A stretch of DNA of 64,000 bases, from positions 1 to 64,000 of the forward strand of contig VEQP01000004.1 of assembly GCA_018883185.1 (NCBI GenBank), written 5' to 3'. The DNA is from Nevskiaceae bacterium (GTDB lineage Bacteria > Pseudomonadota > Gammaproteobacteria > Steroidobacterales > Steroidobacteraceae). Below, in pieces: positions 61,906 through 64,000 of the stretch (within the stretch, counting starts at the first letter, position 1; each line of letters opens with the position of its first letter). The notes beneath the pieces are model-generated. The model ran no database searches, was not told the DNA's origin, and saw only the letters and a list, made by a program, of their open reading frames with translations. A program made the position numbers and the translations under genes.

Positions 61906-62667
61906 TCAACGCGGCGCGCCACGCAGCGCCGCCAACATCGCAGCGCGCGTCTCCGCCGTGACCCAGCCGTCAGCCAACAAGGACTCGAGCGTCTCGCGCG
62001 GCGAGTCATAAATCCGCACCAGATCGGCCCGCACCATCGCGCGGGTACGCGCCGCAGTCTGCGGCGGCAACGCCGCATACTCTTGGGCGCGAGCGAGCGC
62101 CACCTCGCGAACCCGCGCAGCCTCCACCACTTCGTCGACGAGCCCAATCGCCAAGGCCTTCACCGGGTCGACCATCGCGCCGCGACCGAGCATCTCGGCT
62201 GCACGCGCCGACCCCAAGATCCGCTCGTAGACCCGGAAAATGGTCTCGCCGGGATAGAGTCCGACCTGCACTTCATTCAGCCCGATGCGAAAATCGCCGG
62301 CCGCCATCACGCGCTGATCGCAGAGCAACGCAACGACGGTGCCACCTGCAGGACAATGACCCGTGAGCGCCGCCACGAGCGGCAACGAACAGCGCGCGAG
62401 GCGCTGTTGTAATTGTGTGAACGCATGCACGAGTGCCAGCGCTGTCTCCGAAGTGCCGGTGACTTCCCGCACATCGAGCCCCGCCGAAAATACCCCGGGC
62501 GCACCCGAGAGCACGAGCGCACGGATTGAACCGTCTGCAGCCGCCTGCTGCTCGGCAACCGCGATCGCCTGCGCAAGGCCCGCGGCGAGTGCGCTGCCGA
62601 ACGCGTTGACCGGCGGACGCGCGAGGCGCAGTTCGCGCACTGCGCCATGATCCTGTGTCTCAAGCAT
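61906..62667 (-). CDS. Enoyl-CoA hydratase/isomerase family protein
   Basis: ALVLSGAPGVFSAGLDVREV, TGHCPAGGTVVALLCDQRVMAAGDFRIGLNEVQVGL; start moved to 62667. Confidence 0.88.
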   Translation of the reverse strand: MLETQDHGAVRELRLARPPVNAFGSALAAGLAQAIAVAEQQAAADGSIRALVLSGAPGVFSAGLDVREVTGTSETALALVHAFTQLQQRLARCSLPLVAALTGHCPAGGTVVALLCDQRVMAAGDFRIGLNEVQVGLYPGETIFRVYERILGSARAAEMLGRGAMVDPVKALAIGLVDEVVEAARVREVALARAQEYAALPPQTAARTRAMVRADLVRIYDSPRETLESLLADGWVTAETRAAMLAALRGAPR

Positions 62668-63706
62668 GTTCTTCGACTCCTGTGGCATCGTCGCTGTGCA
62701 CGAGTTCGCGCACCACGGTGGTGGCAAAACTGCCGCCTCGCAGACTGAATTTCAACTCGCAGGCGCCCTCCTCCGGCAACCAGCGCAGTGCGAGCTCCCG
62801 CACCACCATACGCAGCGGCCGACGCGCGCTCGCGAGTCGATCGGCGCGCAGCAATTCGAGCAAGGCGGGATAGCGCGCTGCCACCGTCGCCTCGAGTTCA
62901 GCGACTTCGCCGCTCACACCACTCTCACCCTCACCCCACAGCGGACCGGTGGGGTGGATGTCGAGCGCAGCGAGGCGCTGGCGCAGCGTCTCATCGACCG
63001 TCTCGACGCGAAACGACGAGTTGCTGCCTTCGAGATTGGCGCGCTCCCCCGGCAGCAGCGCGTTCCAGTGACCCGCTGCGAGCCGCTCGGCCAGCACGGC
63101 GTTGAAAATCAGGCTACGCGCCGCCGAATAGGCAAAGCCACGCTCGCCGCGCACCGGCTCGCCGCGCAGCACCGCGAGGTTGCCAAGGTCGCGACCGAAA
63201 CGCTGCGGACCAAAATAATTGGGCACCCCCTCGCGACCGATGTCCGCCACGCGTCGCTCTAGCGCCTCGCGAGAGCCCACGAAGCCACGCAGCACCAGCG
63301 TGAAGCGATTGCCTGCGAGTGCACCGCGCGGCAACTTGCGCGTGTGGCGATGCGCCTCGATGACTTCGTAGCCCTCGCCGGTGCGGCCCGCCCACTCCGC
63401 CGCGCCACCGCGACGCGCGGGCACGGTGAACCATTGCGTCGTCACGGCGCGTCGGTCTTTAAGTCCGGCGTAGCCGACCTCGAACGGTCGAACGCTCGCC
63501 TGGCGAGCGAGCTCCGCTGCGACCCACCCGCTGTTGGCGTTGCGCTTGCGCACCCGCAGCAGCCAGTGTTCACCTTGCCCGGAGGGTTCAAAGCCCAAGA
63601 TTTCATCGACCTGAAAATCCTCGAGCTGCTCGCGCAGGCGCGCACGCCCGGCAGCAGGCTCGACCGCACGCGGCGGATCGAGCGCCAAAGTCTGCCAGCC
63701 GATCAC
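62660..63706 (-). CDS. truD: tRNA pseudouridine(13) synthase
   Basis: EDFQVDEILGFEPSGQGEHWLLRVRKRNANSGWVAAELARQASVRPFEVGYAGLKDRRAVTTQWFTV; GTG start at 63706. Confidence 0.95.
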   Translation of the reverse strand: MIGWQTLALDPPRAVEPAAGRARLREQLEDFQVDEILGFEPSGQGEHWLLRVRKRNANSGWVAAELARQASVRPFEVGYAGLKDRRAVTTQWFTVPARRGGAAEWAGRTGEGYEVIEAHRHTRKLPRGALAGNRFTLVLRGFVGSREALERRVADIGREGVPNYFGPQRFGRDLGNLAVLRGEPVRGERGFAYSAARSLIFNAVLAERLAAGHWNALLPGERANLEGSNSSFRVETVDETLRQRLAALDIHPTGPLWGEGESGVSGEVAELEATVAARYPALLELLRADRLASARRPLRMVVRELALRWLPEEGACELKFSLRGGSFATTVVRELVHSDDATGVEEHA

Positions 63707-64000
63707 GGCGTGGTGACCGAGGCGGACTCGATGAGTACGGTCGCCATCGCCGCCAAGCCCTCGCCGCGACCGGCAAAACCGAGTCGCTCCGTGGTAGTGG
63801 CCTTGAGGTTCACCGCCTCCACCGCAATGCCCAGCAGACCCGCCACACTCGCGCGTATGACCTCGCGCTGCGCGGCGATCCGCGGTGCTTCGCAGAGTAG
63901 CGTGAGATCGGCATTGACGAGCTGCCAGCCTCGCGCAGCCAGCAGCGATATCGCATGAGTGACGAACTGTCCGCTTGCAGCGCCCCGCCACTGCGGGTCG
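63703..64000 (-). CDS. ispF: 2-C-methyl-D-erythritol 2,4-cyclodiphosphate synthase, C-terminal part, truncated by right window edge
   Basis: Minus-strand reading DPQWRGAASGQFVTHAISLLAARGWQLVNADLTLLCEAPRI...VNLKATTTERLGFAGRGEGLAAMATVLI; missing from the ORF track because its start is outside the window. Confidence 0.92.
   Translation of the reverse strand, partial: DPQWRGAASGQFVTHAISLLAARGWQLVNADLTLLCEAPRIAAQREVIRASVAGLLGIAVEAVNLKATTTERLGFAGRGEGLAAMATVLIESASVTTP

Noticed and set aside
1-64000. CRISPR arrays, transposases, integrases, toxin-antitoxin pairs, phage genes, defence systems, tRNA and rRNA genes
   Set aside because: None seen; no direct-repeat/spacer pattern, no recognisable mobile or defence proteins, and intergenic spaces are too short for most RNA genes.

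Overview
The 64 kb window is a gene-dense, GC-rich bacterial chromosome segment. Gene content and order suggest a gammaproteobacterium; the lineage is inferred and not tested. Almost all of it is core genome. Main blocks: (i) an SOS mutasome region with lexA, a small ORF, imuA and imuB, plus a detached dnaE2 cut by the left edge, with two perfect CTGT-N8-ACAG LexA boxes; (ii) cysD-cysNC; (iii) a small accessory block with a CrtI-like FAD oxidoreductase, two glycosyltransferase-like genes, a DUF6492-like gene and a Lpp/OprI-like lipoprotein; (iv) yceD-rpmF-plsX-fabH, maf, rluC, rne; (v) comEC-msbA-lpxK-trm112-kdsB; (vi) lolC-lolE-lolD; (vii) mfd, csiV, nagZ; (viii) a long minus-strand run from a DUF1674 gene through sdhCDAB-sdhE, rpoE-rseA-rseB-grx, lepA-lepB-rnc-era-recO-pdxJ-exonuclease-rlmD-nagZ; (ix) ygfZ, lysS, prfB with its programmed frameshift, recJ, pcm, surE, truD and ispF, with ispF cut by the right edge. 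I found no rRNA, tRNA, CRISPR array, transposon or prophage. I see no convincing wholly new multi-gene system. The best leads are the rearranged SOS locus with an uncharacterised small ORF, the concentration of succinate dehydrogenase assembly genes around sdhCDAB, and short tandem repeats at gene 3' ends. Starts were often moved inward from the ORF track to the first codon that fits the family N-terminus. All family assignments are from reading the proteins, with no database search.
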